A stretch of DNA of 64,000 nt from Ancylothrix sp036704045 (GCA_036704045.1 DATNQM010000022.1:558001-622000), one strand, 5' to 3'; positions 17,601 to 27,567 are shown, counted from the stretch's first letter. Program-made: numbers and translations. The notes: generated from the sequence alone by a model not told the origin.

Positions 17601-20600
17601 CTATTCAAAATCCTCATCATCATCCACATCCACATCCACATCATCATCAAACTCATCCACATCATCAAAAACATCATCCAACGGAGAAACATCCTCAGTT
17701 TCTACAGAATCCTTAACGCCTGGAAACAAAGAATTACGGCCTTTTACAGAACCCACATCAGACTCATCCTCCTCATAAAAACCCGAATCCCAGCTGCGGG
17801 CAAGACGATCATCAAGAAGATCCGAATCCAAAACAACCTCCTCATCTAAAACAGCCCCATCAGCACCCTCAGCCAAATCAGGAGAAATCGCCAGATCCTC
17901 ATAAGCATTAAAACCAGTACCGGCAGGAATCAAGCGGCCAATAATCACATTTTCTTTCAAACCGCGTAACCAATCAGACTTACCCTCAATCGCAGCCTCA
18001 GTTAGCACACGAGTTGTCTCTTGGAAAGAAGCAGCAGAAATAAACGAATCCGTATTCAAAGAAGCCTTAGTAATACCCAATAAAACCGGAGTATATTGAG
18101 CCGGAGCACCCCCAGTAATACTCATCGCCTCATTCACCTGCTCAACAGCACGCAACTCAATCAACTCCCCAGGCAACATCGTAGTATCACCCCCATCATC
18201 AATCCGAACCTTAGAAGTCATCTGCCGAACAATCACCTCAATGTGCTTATCAGAAATATCAATCCCCTGAGATTGATAAACAGACTGAACCTCAGCCACC
18301 AAAAAAGTTTGAACAGCAGAAAAAGACAACAACGCCGCCTCATACTCACCCAAAGAATCTCGGTGAATATTATAAAAAACCTCCAAAATCTCGTGAGGAT
18401 TAGCCGGCCCATCTGTAATTGCTTGCCCAGCCGCTACAGACTCACCATTAGAAACAATAGCATTTTGACTTTGGCCAATCACATAATCTGCAATAGCCCC
18501 AGTCTCCTCAATGATTCGTACCGAAACACTATCATCATCACCATACTCAACCTCAGCAATACCCGCACCACGAGAAAGCACACAAGCCTCCTTCGGTTTA
18601 CGAGCCTCCAAAAGCTCCTCAATACGAGGTAAACCCTGAATAATATCCCCAGTCTTAGTCCGTTCAAAAACCAACAGAACTAACAAATCACCCCGCTGTA
18701 CCAAACTACCATCCTCCACATGAAGCACAGCCCCACTAGAAACACGATAAGGACGCGCACGCCGGATCCGGACATCAAACTTACCAGGAGACTCAACCGA
18801 TTCGGTAACACTTAAAACTTGACCCGACTCCAAAACTGGCACCCCAGGAGCAATTTCAGCCCCTTGACCAGCCACCAACAAATCGCCACTACCCACAGTC
18901 ACCGGCACATCAGAAGTCACCGTGAAATAATCAGCATCACGCATCACCAAAACACGGCGAACCACCTCAGAACCCGTACGAATCCCGCCAATAATCCCAG
19001 ACTCCTTGCACTGAATTTCCGTTCTGGCCACAACCTCACCACCCACAATTCGGTCGCCATCAGCCACCAAAATCCGGGTACTCGTACTACCAGAAAGAGC
19101 ATCAGCAGCAACATCACGTCGGACGATCAAAGACTCCAAAATCACCATTTGCAAACGCAAAAGAGTTGGATCTTCCTCCGAACGAACTAACTCAATATCC
19201 GCAGCCAACTGCGTATTACCATCAATCTCCAAAACTAGCTGAGTGCGTAACAAATCCACACCCTCAACAGACTTAACCCGTTCACCATCCTTATAAGGCA
19301 AACGCTGCACCGAACGCAAAACTAAATTAGTATCTCCTTGCTCAGACTCTTGAGAAGGAATCTCCACAGGGCCCATCACCGGAAACTCTAACACCGGCCT
19401 TAACAAAAGAGCAGCCCCTTCTGTAGATTCCACATACTCCACATAGCGTAGATCATCAACCGTCACATCGGGCATCAAAACACTTCCCTCAGTAACAAAC
19501 TGACCATCCTTAGCAAGAGCAGCCTCTGGGTCATCAACAATCATCAAATTACCAGGCTTAATCAAAATTTCGCGGAGAATATCATTCTTTTGAGTAATTT
19601 CAACAATCCCCGAATTTTGACAAAAGATATCCTTAACAATTTCAGTGCCAGCCTCTACATATTGACCATCTTCCACCAAAAGCAAAGAAATATCCTTATT
19701 TACCTCATGGCACTCTTCAGGAATCCACAACAATGTACCGCCCTTAAGCACATCATAACCCTGCTTAGCCTTGCCACGTTTTTGAACCTCAATACCGGAA
19801 TATTTAAGAATCCCCCCAGTAGTTGTGCGGTAATTAGAAGAAACCAACTCAGCAACAACTTGTCCTGATTGAACCTTCATCCCCGGACTAACCTTCAGCA
19901 AAAACTGTTCAGAAGTAGCAGTTTCCAAAATATAAGAGTTTTTATTTTGGTGAGACTCTTCCCGAACCACCGCATTATTCAACAAAACACTAGCGGTAAT
20001 AATCTCAATTTCTCTAGGGCTAGAATCATCCACATCAGGATTAAGACGAACCACACCACCATGAATAGTTTGCAACTCCGTAGTAGCTAAAACACTACCC
20101 GGAACAACACGGTCACCATTTTTAACACTAGGTTCAGCACCCGGCGGCAGGTTATAAACCTCTCCAGAAAGAACCCAAATAAGACCACCGCGCTGAGCAA
20201 TACGAGTAGTATTACCTTGACGGTCTGTTTTTTCTTCAGGGCTCAAGTCTGCAAATAGAACTTCACCGGCACTAGCACTGGAGACATCTTTAGTTGCTTT
20301 TTCTGTCGTTTTGCGGCTTTTCGTTCCCCCCAGAGGAATTTCAGCAATAACTTGATTTTTAGCTACAGCTGAATTATTTCCAACCATAAGAATAGAACCA
20401 GAAGAAACTGTTAAAACTTCCTTTTTGCCACCCACGCATTCAACAGTAATTTCTGCATTAGAAGATTCAACAATAAAAGCCTCTTCCCCATGACGAGTTC
20501 GGTAAGGACGAACACGGAGACTAGAAGAATAACGAACAGTTCCTTTTTCAGAAGCCCGAATAGTTTTAGCTATTTCCCCAGTAAACACACCACCGGTGTG

Positions 20601-21602
20601 AAAAGTCCGCATGGTAAGCTGAGTACCCGGTTCACCAATAGATTGAGCAGCAATAATCCCTGCCGCTTCTCCAAGGTCAACCAACTTAGCATGAGCAAGG
20701 CTCCAACCGTAACACATTTGGCAAACACTTTTAGTTGCCGCGCAAGTCAGAGGAGAACGAACCCGAAGAGAGGAAAGTTTTGCGTTAGCAATTTCTTCGG
20801 CAATTTCCAAACTTACAGGAGTATTGCGTTCAGCAATAAGCTCACCATTGGGCTTAAAAATATCTTCTGCCAGAGTTCGACCAAGAAGACGATCTTTGAG
20901 AGCAATTAAAACTCTTTCACCATCCATCATTGGTTTAATGAGGACGTTACGATTTGTACCGCAATCTATTTCTCGAACAATAACATCCTGGGCTACATCC
21001 ACAAGTCGGCGAGTTAGATAACCTGAGTCTGCGGTTCGTAGAGCAGTATCAACAAGACCTTTACGAGCACCATAGGAAGAAATAATGTACTCGGTAACTG
21101 TTAGACCTTCACGGAAATTAGTTTTAATAGGAAGGTCAATAATTTCACCTTGAGGGTCAGCCATCAAACCACGCATCCCCACAAGCTGACGAACTTGAGA
21201 GATGTTACCACGAGCACCAGAAAAAGCCATCATGTAAACAGAATTCAAAGGATCTGTTGCCAAGAAATGTTGCACAACTTCATCTTTTAGTTCTTCTGAT
21301 GCACCATTCCAAGTATCAATAACTTTTTGAAAACGTTCAACTTCTGTAATTTCGCCTCTTGTATAGCGGTCTTCTGTTGTCCGAATTTCTTCTTCGGCTT
21401 TGTCTAATAGCGCACGTTTGATAGGGGGAATTTTTAAGTCATCTACTGAAATAGAAATACCGGCTTTTGTTGCATAACGAAAACCAAGATCCTTTAGCCG
21501 ATCAGCCACTTGAGCAGTCCGGGCAGTACCATAATGAGTATAGGCCCAAGCGATGAGTTTCTTGAGTTGATTTTTGTCGATAATTCGATTGCGAAAGATC
21601 AT
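17601..21602 (-). CDS. rpoC2: RNA polymerase beta'' subunit (RpoC2)
   Basis: The 1,333-residue cyanobacterial beta'' subunit is the C-terminal part of beta' in other bacteria. The trigger-loop region GLTVTEYIISSYGARKG, then DTALRTADSGYLTRRLVDVAQD, lies near residues 166-208. Zinc ligands follow (CGTN, then CAATKSVCQMCYG near residues 287-299). The long middle part is the lineage-specific SI3 insertion of sandwich-barrel hybrid repeats. The C-terminus ends in the usual NVIIGRLIPAGTGF element and then a tail of Asp/Glu-rich repeats (FDDDVDVDVDDDEDFE). It lies 67 bp downstream of rpoC1 in one operon. The plus strand over its 3' third is strongly C>G (25 C to 6 G at 18121-18180), whereas its 5' part is balanced. 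Confidence 0.98.
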   Translation of the reverse strand: MIFRNRIIDKNQLKKLIAWAYTHYGTARTAQVADRLKDLGFRYATKAGISISVDDLKIPPIKRALLDKAEEEIRTTEDRYTRGEITEVERFQKVIDTWNGASEELKDEVVQHFLATDPLNSVYMMAFSGARGNISQVRQLVGMRGLMADPQGEIIDLPIKTNFREGLTVTEYIISSYGARKGLVDTALRTADSGYLTRRLVDVAQDVIVREIDCGTNRNVLIKPMMDGERVLIALKDRLLGRTLAEDIFKPNGELIAERNTPVSLEIAEEIANAKLSSLRVRSPLTCAATKSVCQMCYGWSLAHAKLVDLGEAAGIIAAQSIGEPGTQLTMRTFHTGGVFTGEIAKTIRASEKGTVRYSSSLRVRPYRTRHGEEAFIVESSNAEITVECVGGKKEVLTVSSGSILMVGNNSAVAKNQVIAEIPLGGTKSRKTTEKATKDVSSASAGEVLFADLSPEEKTDRQGNTTRIAQRGGLIWVLSGEVYNLPPGAEPSVKNGDRVVPGSVLATTELQTIHGGVVRLNPDVDDSSPREIEIITASVLLNNAVVREESHQNKNSYILETATSEQFLLKVSPGMKVQSGQVVAELVSSNYRTTTGGILKYSGIEVQKRGKAKQGYDVLKGGTLLWIPEECHEVNKDISLLLVEDGQYVEAGTEIVKDIFCQNSGIVEITQKNDILREILIKPGNLMIVDDPEAALAKDGQFVTEGSVLMPDVTVDDLRYVEYVESTEGAALLLRPVLEFPVMGPVEIPSQESEQGDTNLVLRSVQRLPYKDGERVKSVEGVDLLRTQLVLEIDGNTQLAADIELVRSEEDPTLLRLQMVILESLIVRRDVAADALSGSTSTRILVADGDRIVGGEVVARTEIQCKESGIIGGIRTGSEVVRRVLVMRDADYFTVTSDVPVTVGSGDLLVAGQGAEIAPGVPVLESGQVLSVTESVESPGKFDVRIRRARPYRVSSGAVLHVEDGSLVQRGDLLVLLVFERTKTGDIIQGLPRIEELLEARKPKEACVLSRGAGIAEVEYGDDDSVSVRIIEETGAIADYVIGQSQNAIVSNGESVAAGQAITDGPANPHEILEVFYNIHRDSLGEYEAALLSFSAVQTFLVAEVQSVYQSQGIDISDKHIEVIVRQMTSKVRIDDGGDTTMLPGELIELRAVEQVNEAMSITGGAPAQYTPVLLGITKASLNTDSFISAASFQETTRVLTEAAIEGKSDWLRGLKENVIIGRLIPAGTGFNAYEDLAISPDLAEGADGAVLDEEVVLDSDLLDDRLARSWDSGFYEEDESDVGSVKGRNSLFPGVKDSVETEDVSPLDDVFDDVDEFDDDVDVDVDDDEDFE

Positions 21603-21669
21603 AATGATTTTGGATTTGGTAAGGTAGAAAGTAAGACAAAAACTGGGATTTTTCTAGCTCTAAAGTTGT

Positions 21670-23544
21670 TTACTTCAAAGCCTCAGTGATGACTTGATTA
21701 AGAATAATCCGGCCTGGGGTTGTTTTCAGAAATTGACTTATGATCTTGCCTGATTTATCTTGGCGGATTCGACGGTATGGGTAGATGATAGTTTGAGTAC
21801 CGTCGGTCTCGTTGGTTTCTGTAGAAATAGGTGTAGAGTCACCGGGCGAAGATTCAATTTCTCCATCAAAGCGAACCCAAATAAATTGGTGAAGGTCTAG
21901 TTTAGATTGTTCATAGGCAATGACGGCTTCATTAAGTGAAGAAAAGAAACGTTCTTGTCCTTTTTCCAAATTCGGGTTTTCGGCAGTGAGATAATAGCAT
22001 CCCAATACCATGTCTTGAGAAGGTGTAATGATTGGCCGGCCGGTGGCTGGAGACATGATATTGTTACAGGCAAGCATAAGCAGACGAGCCTCAGCTTGGG
22101 ATTCGATGGATAGGGGGACGTGAACGGCCATTTGGTCACCGTCAAAGTCAGCGTTAAAGGCCGGACAAACGAGGGGATGCAGTTGGATAGCCCGACCCTC
22201 AACAAGTATAGGTTCAAAGGCTTGGATACCGAGTCGGTGGAGGGTAGGAGCACGGTTTAGCATAACCGGGTGGCCTTCGATAACTTCTTCAAGGATGTCC
22301 CATACGGCGGGGTCATTTCGTTGAATTAGTTTTTTGGCTGCTTTAATGTTGTTAACAAGCCCTTGACGGATCAGCCGGTGAATGACAAAGGGTTGGAAGA
22401 GTTCGATTGCCATTTCGCGGGGTAGTCCGCATTGGTGGATTTTAAGTTTAGGGCCAACGACGATTACTGACCGGCCGGAGTAGTCTACTCGTTTACCCAA
22501 AAGGTTTTGACGGAAACGACCTTGTTTACCTTCAATGATGTCTGAGAGGGATTTTAAAGGCCGGTTGTTTGCTCCTACAACAGTACGACCACGACGACCG
22601 TTATCTATAAGGGCATCCACAGCTTCTTGAAGCATCCGTTTTTCGTTACGGATGATGATTTCGGGTGCGAGAATTTCTTGGAGTCTGGCTAGGCGATTAT
22701 TACGGTTAATGACACGTCGGTAGAGGTCGTTTAAGTCACTAGTAGCAAACCGACCGCCATCGAGTTGAACCATTGGGCGGAGGTCTGGAGGAATCACAGG
22801 AATTACTGATAATACCATCCAGCTAGGCAGAGAGCCGGTGGCAATAAAGTTATCAATAACCCGAAGACGTTTAATAAATTTGGCTCGTTTTTGACCTTTG
22901 GCGCTACCGATTTCTTCGCGGAGTTTTTCGGCTTCTTCTTCTAGTTTAATATCTTCTAACAATCGCTGGAGAGCTTCAGCACCAATGCCTACTTCAATTC
23001 CCGATAGTTGAGAATCTTCGCTATAAAGTTGGTCTTCAATTTCTACCCATTGGTCTTCTGTTAGAAGTTGTTTATATTGAAGCTGATCGTGATTACCTGG
23101 ATCGAGAACCACATAAGCATTAAAATAAACAATTTGTTCGACATCGCGCAGTGGCATATCCAACAAAATTGCCATATAGCTTGGAATGCCTTTGAGATAC
23201 CAAACATGAGCAACGGGGGCTGCCAATTTAATAAATCCCATCCGGTGTCTGCGGACTCTTGATTCAGTTACTTCTACACCGCATCTCTCACATACAATGC
23301 CACGATGTCTAACTCTTTTGTATTTCCCGCAATGACATTCCCAATCTTTTGCCGGCCCAAAAATACGCTCACAAAATAAACCATCCATTTCCGGTTTTAG
23401 TGTCCGGTAATTAATAGTTTCTGGTTTGGTTACTTCACCTACAACTTGACCATTAGGGAGAGTTCTTTCGCCCCATTGGCGAATACGTTCGGGAGATGCT
23501 AAACCGATTTTGACGTAATCAAATCTCTGCTCTATTTTGGCCAT
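21670..23544 (-). CDS. rpoC1: RNA polymerase gamma subunit (RpoC1)
   Basis: The 624-residue gamma subunit, the N-terminal part of beta', is diagnostic of cyanobacteria and plastids. The N-terminal zinc ribbon is CHCGKYKRVRHRGIVCERCG near residues 70-90. The catalytic metal motif NADFDGDQMAVHVP is near residue 465, and the clamp and rudder segments are present. AGAGGA just upstream of the ATG at 23544 supports the start. It is separated from rpoB by an unusually long 443 bp and from rpoC2 by 67 bp. It works in the core enzyme with RpoB, RpoC2, RpoA and omega. Confidence 0.98.
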   Translation of the reverse strand: MAKIEQRFDYVKIGLASPERIRQWGERTLPNGQVVGEVTKPETINYRTLKPEMDGLFCERIFGPAKDWECHCGKYKRVRHRGIVCERCGVEVTESRVRRHRMGFIKLAAPVAHVWYLKGIPSYMAILLDMPLRDVEQIVYFNAYVVLDPGNHDQLQYKQLLTEDQWVEIEDQLYSEDSQLSGIEVGIGAEALQRLLEDIKLEEEAEKLREEIGSAKGQKRAKFIKRLRVIDNFIATGSLPSWMVLSVIPVIPPDLRPMVQLDGGRFATSDLNDLYRRVINRNNRLARLQEILAPEIIIRNEKRMLQEAVDALIDNGRRGRTVVGANNRPLKSLSDIIEGKQGRFRQNLLGKRVDYSGRSVIVVGPKLKIHQCGLPREMAIELFQPFVIHRLIRQGLVNNIKAAKKLIQRNDPAVWDILEEVIEGHPVMLNRAPTLHRLGIQAFEPILVEGRAIQLHPLVCPAFNADFDGDQMAVHVPLSIESQAEARLLMLACNNIMSPATGRPIITPSQDMVLGCYYLTAENPNLEKGQERFFSSLNEAVIAYEQSKLDLHQFIWVRFDGEIESSPGDSTPISTETNETDGTQTIIYPYRRIRQDKSGKIISQFLKTTPGRIILNQVITEALK

Positions 23545-23987
23545 TGTTTCCTCTTACTTTTCAATAGATAAATTCTTCAAAAATTAACAACAAGCTACCA
23601 TTTACTTACTTGTTTTAGACTTGTTAATTTCGTAAATACTCCTTGTTGCAACCACCTATTTTTTCCGAGCGTACTCCACTCTCAGCGTAAATTTTAGTGT
23701 TTTTGTCAGCCTTAGACTGGCGGTAGTTTGATCAATTGTCCTTTAGCTTTGGTATATTTCGGAGAGCATTAGGGAACATCCTTAGTAGTTTCGTTCCAGA
23801 GGATACAACCGTTCTCAGCAAATAACCTTTTACAACCAGGCGCAACTTTAATAAAATTCTCAGACATTGCAATATTGTATAGGTTAGGAGAACGGCAGTA
23901 AGGTGGTTGTATAAAAAACAGACTTGCATATAGTAGAGCTTTAGGGCGATACAGCATTAGCCCCTAGCCCTAAAACGCTACTACATA
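23545..23987. other. 443-bp spacer between rpoB and rpoC1
   Basis: This is a long gap inside an operon that is usually tight. Two overlapping minus-strand frames of about 60 codons occur but have no ribosome site, recognisable motif or coding look, so I do not call them. An 8-bp inverted repeat, TTTAGGGC (23940-23947) with GCCCTAAA (23967-23974), sits immediately after the rpoB stop codon without a T tract. It could be a processing or attenuation site. Confidence 0.5.
23940..23974 (-). promoter_or_regulatory. Hairpin just downstream of rpoB
   Basis: A perfect 8-bp stem with a 19-base loop lies 13-48 bases upstream (in plus coordinates) of the rpoB stop, that is, right after it in the minus-strand transcript. 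No T run follows, so it is not a standard terminator. A role in RNA processing or partial attenuation between rpoB and rpoC1 is possible. Confidence 0.4.
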
Positions 23988-26900
23988 TTAATCATCCTCA
24001 GAATCAAAAGACTCACGGGAGACAGCTTCGTAAGTCGGACGAGTAGGAGCTCGGCGGGAAGCAACATCTGCCATCAGATCCACTTCCACATCACGAGAAG
24101 TCCCATCTTCCTTGGTTTCTACCTTGTGAACCGCAATATCCAAACACAAAGACTGCAACTCTCGCATCAACACCTTAAACGACTCTGGTGTTCCTGGACG
24201 AGGAATGGACTTGCCTTTGACGATAGCATTGAGAGCCTCATTGCGACCTTGCATATCATCTGATTTAACAGTCAGCAACTCTTGCAAAGTATATGCAGCC
24301 CCAAATGCTTCCAGAGCCCAAACTTCCATTTCACCAAAGCGCTGACCACCTTGTTGAGCTTTACCACCAAGGGGTTGCTGAGTAACCAAGGAATAGGGGC
24401 CGGTAGAACGAGCGTGAATTTTATCATCTACTAAGTGAACGAGTTTCAACATATAAGCCTTACCGACAGTCACCGGCCGGTCAAAAGCCTCACCCGTACG
24501 GCCATCCATAACTGTTGTTTTTCCAGGGTTATCCTCATCAAACAACCAGTCATGGCCGGTTTTATTTTTAGCCTCATTAAGCTTGAAATGAACAGTTTCC
24601 CGTGACTTTTCTGGCCCGTGCATTTCATCAAAGGGAGTAATTTTAAACCGCACCCCAAGATTTTCACCGGCCCAACCCAACAAGCACTCAAAAATCTGGC
24701 CCACATTCATCCGAGAAGGCACACCCAAGGGATTGAGAACAATATCCACTGGTCGGCCATCAGGCAAATAAGGCATATCTTCTATGGGAAGAATGCGAGA
24801 AATAATCCCCTTATTGCCGTGTCGGCCGGCCATTTTATCCCCGACTTGGATTTTACGTTTTTGGGCTACATAAACGCGAACGACCATATTAGCCCCAGGA
24901 GGAAGCTCGTCGCCTTGTTCACGGGTAAACACCCGGACATCAACAACACGGCCTTTTTCACCATTGGGAACCCGCAAACTATTATCACGAACATCACGAG
25001 CTTTTTCGCCAAAAATGGCCCGCAGTAGCTTTTCTTCGGGAGGTTGGTCAGACTCACCTTTAGGAGTCACCTTACCAACCAAAATATCACCAGACTCAAC
25101 CCAAGCACCGGTGCGGATAATGCCATTTTCATCTAATTGCCGTAAAGCATCTTCACCCACATTCGGAATTTCGCGGGTAATTTCTTCTGGGCCTAACTTA
25201 GTTTGACGCGCTTCAATTTCGTATTTTTCAACGTGGATAGATGTGTACACATCGTGATAAACCAGACGTTCCGAAATTAAAATCGCGTCTTCATAGTTGT
25301 ATCCTTCCCAAGGCATATAAGCCACGAGGATATTTTGACCTAAAGCCAGTTCGCCGCCTTCGGTAGCCGAACCATCAGCCATAACCTGACCCGCGACCAC
25401 ATCATCTCCCTCAAAAACAATTGGTCTTTGGTTGAGACAAGTATCTTGGTTAGAACGCTGATATTTTTGCAGTTCGTATTCAATTTCGTTAGGCTGAGGG
25501 CCGTCTGGGGTCTTGGGAGTAGGACGAACCCGGATGCGTTCCGCGTCTACATGAGTAACAATGCCATCGGTGCGAGACACAATGACCATTCCAGAGTCAC
25601 GGGCTGCTTGGGCTTCTAAGCCTGTCCCTACCAGAGGACGTTCGGGACGTAACAAAGGTACAGCTTGACGCTGCATATTAGATCCCATCAAAGCTCGGTT
25701 TGCGTCGTCGTGTTCCAAAAATGGAATCAACGATGTAGCCACTGAAATAATTTGAACCGGGCTAACGGCCACATAGTCCACTTGGTCGGGGCGAGTGGTG
25801 GTAAATTCTTGTCGATAGCGTACTGCTACAAGATCGCCTTGAATATAGCCGTTTTCATCAACGGTAATATCCCCAGGGGCAACGCGGAGGTCGTCTTCTT
25901 CGTCGGCGGTCATAAAAACGGCCGGTTGGTCTTTTAAAACTCGTCCGTTTTCAACACGATAGAAGGGAGTAGCAATGAAGCCGTAGGAGTTAACACGAGC
26001 GTGGGTGGCCAATGAGCCAATCAAGCCTGCGTTCGGGCCTTCTGGCGTTTCAATAGGACAAACTCGTCCGTAGTGAGAGGGGTGAATATCTCGGACTGCA
26101 AAACCGGCCCGTTCTCTTGTTAAACCGCCGGGGCCCAAGGCTGACAAGCGCCGCTTGTGGGTAAGTTCTGCCAGGGGGTTTGTCTGATCCATAAACTGCG
26201 ATAGCTGGGAAGAGCCAAAAAACTCTTTGATAGCAGCGACTAGCGGTTTCGGGTTTACTAGAGATGTTGGGGTTAAGGCGTCGGCATCGGATACGGTCAT
26301 TCGTTCGCGGATGATGCGTTCAAGCCGGTTTAAGCCTACACGAACTTGGTTTTGTAGTAATTCTCCAACGGAACGGACGCGACGGTTGCCTAAGTGGTCG
26401 ATGTCGTCGGTTTGACCGATATCAAATTCTAAGTTAATGAGGTAGTCTACCGCTGCCAAGATGTCTTGGGGGGTAAGGACGCGGGTAGTGTCGGGTATAT
26501 TGAGGCGCAGTTTGCGGTTTAGTTTATACCGGCCTACTTTGCCCAAGTCGTAGCGTTTGGCATCAAAAAAGCGCGAGTCAAGCAATTGTTGGCCGCCGGA
26601 AACGGTTGGAGGCTCGCCCGGTCGCAGTTTGCGATAAAGCTCCATCAGGGCTTCTTCTTCGCTAAACTGGCCTTCTTTTTCGATGGTTTTTTGGAAGTAT
26701 TCCGGGTGACGCAAGGCGTCGTAGATTTCGTTGTCAGTTAGGCCCAAGGCTTTGAGCAATACCTGAGCACTTAGTTTCCGAGTTTTATCGATCCTGACCC
26801 AAACGAGATCGTTTTTGTCGGTTTCAAATTTTAACCAGGCTCCTCGGTTGGGGATGAGGGAGGCGTTATAGCTACGGCGACCGTTTTTGTCGGTTTCTGA

Positions 26901-27308
26901 TTTGTAATAAACTCCGGGGGAGCGGACAATTTGATTAACAATGACGCGCTCTGCACCGTTAATAATAAAGGTGCCTCTATCTGTCATTAAAGGCAATTCG
27001 CCGATAAAGACTTCTTGTTCTTTAATTTCGCCGGTTTCTTTATTTATTAGGCGGGTGGGCACATACATTTGGACTGAGTAGGTGCTGTCGCGGCGTTTTG
27101 CTTCGTCTACGTCGTATTTGGGACGCTTGAGTTTGTAGTCTTTGCCGATAAAGTGTAGTTCTAGCTTGCCGGTGTAGTCGGTGATGGGCGAAAAGCTATT
27201 AAGTTCTTCAATAAGTCCCTCTTCCAAGAACCAGCGAAATGAGCTTCGTTGGATTTCCACTAGGTCGGGTAGGGTAAAGGCCGGTGTGGTGTATGTTTGC
27301 TCTGTCAT
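23988..27308 (-). CDS. rpoB: RNA polymerase beta subunit (RpoB)
   Basis: The 1,106-residue beta subunit is the compact cyanobacterial type, lacking the large insertions of the E. coli protein. The rifampicin pocket region SSQLSQFMDQTNPLAELTHK is near residue 365, followed by RRLSALGPGGL and IETPEGPNAGLIGSLA. The C-terminal catalytic segment KMAGRHGNKGIIS and QQPLGGKAQQGGQRFGEMEV are intact. GGAGGA 4-9 bases ahead of the ATG at 27308 fixes the start. Strand skew reverses inside the gene: plus-strand C20/G6 at 24121-24180 but G26/C7 at 26461-26520. It heads the rpoB-rpoC1-rpoC2 operon. Confidence 0.98.
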   Translation of the reverse strand: MTEQTYTTPAFTLPDLVEIQRSSFRWFLEEGLIEELNSFSPITDYTGKLELHFIGKDYKLKRPKYDVDEAKRRDSTYSVQMYVPTRLINKETGEIKEQEVFIGELPLMTDRGTFIINGAERVIVNQIVRSPGVYYKSETDKNGRRSYNASLIPNRGAWLKFETDKNDLVWVRIDKTRKLSAQVLLKALGLTDNEIYDALRHPEYFQKTIEKEGQFSEEEALMELYRKLRPGEPPTVSGGQQLLDSRFFDAKRYDLGKVGRYKLNRKLRLNIPDTTRVLTPQDILAAVDYLINLEFDIGQTDDIDHLGNRRVRSVGELLQNQVRVGLNRLERIIRERMTVSDADALTPTSLVNPKPLVAAIKEFFGSSQLSQFMDQTNPLAELTHKRRLSALGPGGLTRERAGFAVRDIHPSHYGRVCPIETPEGPNAGLIGSLATHARVNSYGFIATPFYRVENGRVLKDQPAVFMTADEEDDLRVAPGDITVDENGYIQGDLVAVRYRQEFTTTRPDQVDYVAVSPVQIISVATSLIPFLEHDDANRALMGSNMQRQAVPLLRPERPLVGTGLEAQAARDSGMVIVSRTDGIVTHVDAERIRVRPTPKTPDGPQPNEIEYELQKYQRSNQDTCLNQRPIVFEGDDVVAGQVMADGSATEGGELALGQNILVAYMPWEGYNYEDAILISERLVYHDVYTSIHVEKYEIEARQTKLGPEEITREIPNVGEDALRQLDENGIIRTGAWVESGDILVGKVTPKGESDQPPEEKLLRAIFGEKARDVRDNSLRVPNGEKGRVVDVRVFTREQGDELPPGANMVVRVYVAQKRKIQVGDKMAGRHGNKGIISRILPIEDMPYLPDGRPVDIVLNPLGVPSRMNVGQIFECLLGWAGENLGVRFKITPFDEMHGPEKSRETVHFKLNEAKNKTGHDWLFDEDNPGKTTVMDGRTGEAFDRPVTVGKAYMLKLVHLVDDKIHARSTGPYSLVTQQPLGGKAQQGGQRFGEMEVWALEAFGAAYTLQELLTVKSDDMQGRNEALNAIVKGKSIPRPGTPESFKVLMRELQSLCLDIAVHKVETKEDGTSRDVEVDLMADVASRRAPTRPTYEAVSRESFDSEDD

Positions 27309-27311
27309 GCG

Positions 27312-27317
27312 TCCTCC
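27312..27317 (-). promoter_or_regulatory. Strong ribosome-binding site of rpoB
   Basis: On the minus strand GGAGGA lies four bases before the rpoB ATG. It is one of the best Shine-Dalgarno matches in the window, where many genes have none visible, and it settles the rpoB start. Confidence 0.8.
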
Positions 27318-27343
27318 GGTAGTAGCCAGACCGCGAGTTTGGT

Positions 27344-27349
27344 ATTATA
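27344..27349 (-). promoter_or_regulatory. Possible -10 box of rpoB
   Basis: A perfect TATAAT on the minus strand lies 36 bases upstream of the rpoB start. I find no good -35 hexamer at 16-18 bases; instead an A8 tract lies upstream, which could act as an UP-like element. The same bases also fall inside a 24-codon frame (27305-27379) ending on the rpoB start, so only one of the two readings need be real. Confidence 0.4.
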
Positions 27350-27365
27350 CCTGGTCTTGTTCACT

Positions 27366-27472
27366 TTGTTTTTTTTCATTAGCCAAAAGTCATTTATCAT
27401 GGGTGTTTTATCGTTTCTCTTTAGTTCTTCGCCGAAAATAATTGCGGTTTAACTATTGTTTTTTTTCATTAG
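27366..27472. repeat. 17-bp direct repeat upstream of rpoB
   Basis: TTGTTTTTTTTCATTAG occurs at 27366-27382 and again at 27456-27472, exactly 90 bases apart, with different sequence between. On the rpoB strand each copy reads CTAATGAAAAAAAACAA. It may be a duplicated control element or chance in AT-rich DNA, but the exact 17-base match makes duplication likely. Confidence 0.6.
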
Positions 27473-27567
27473 TTTTTGGCGAAGACAATCGGGAGGTTTG
27501 AAGATTTACCCTTGAGGGTTGAAGATTGACTATTAGCTGTGAAATTATGCTTTTTTGAGGGGTTAAC

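Noticed and set aside
23732..23957. Two overlapping minus-strand frames of about 60 codons in the rpoB-rpoC1 spacer
   Set aside because: They overlap each other in different frames, lack ribosome sites and show no domain or membrane pattern.
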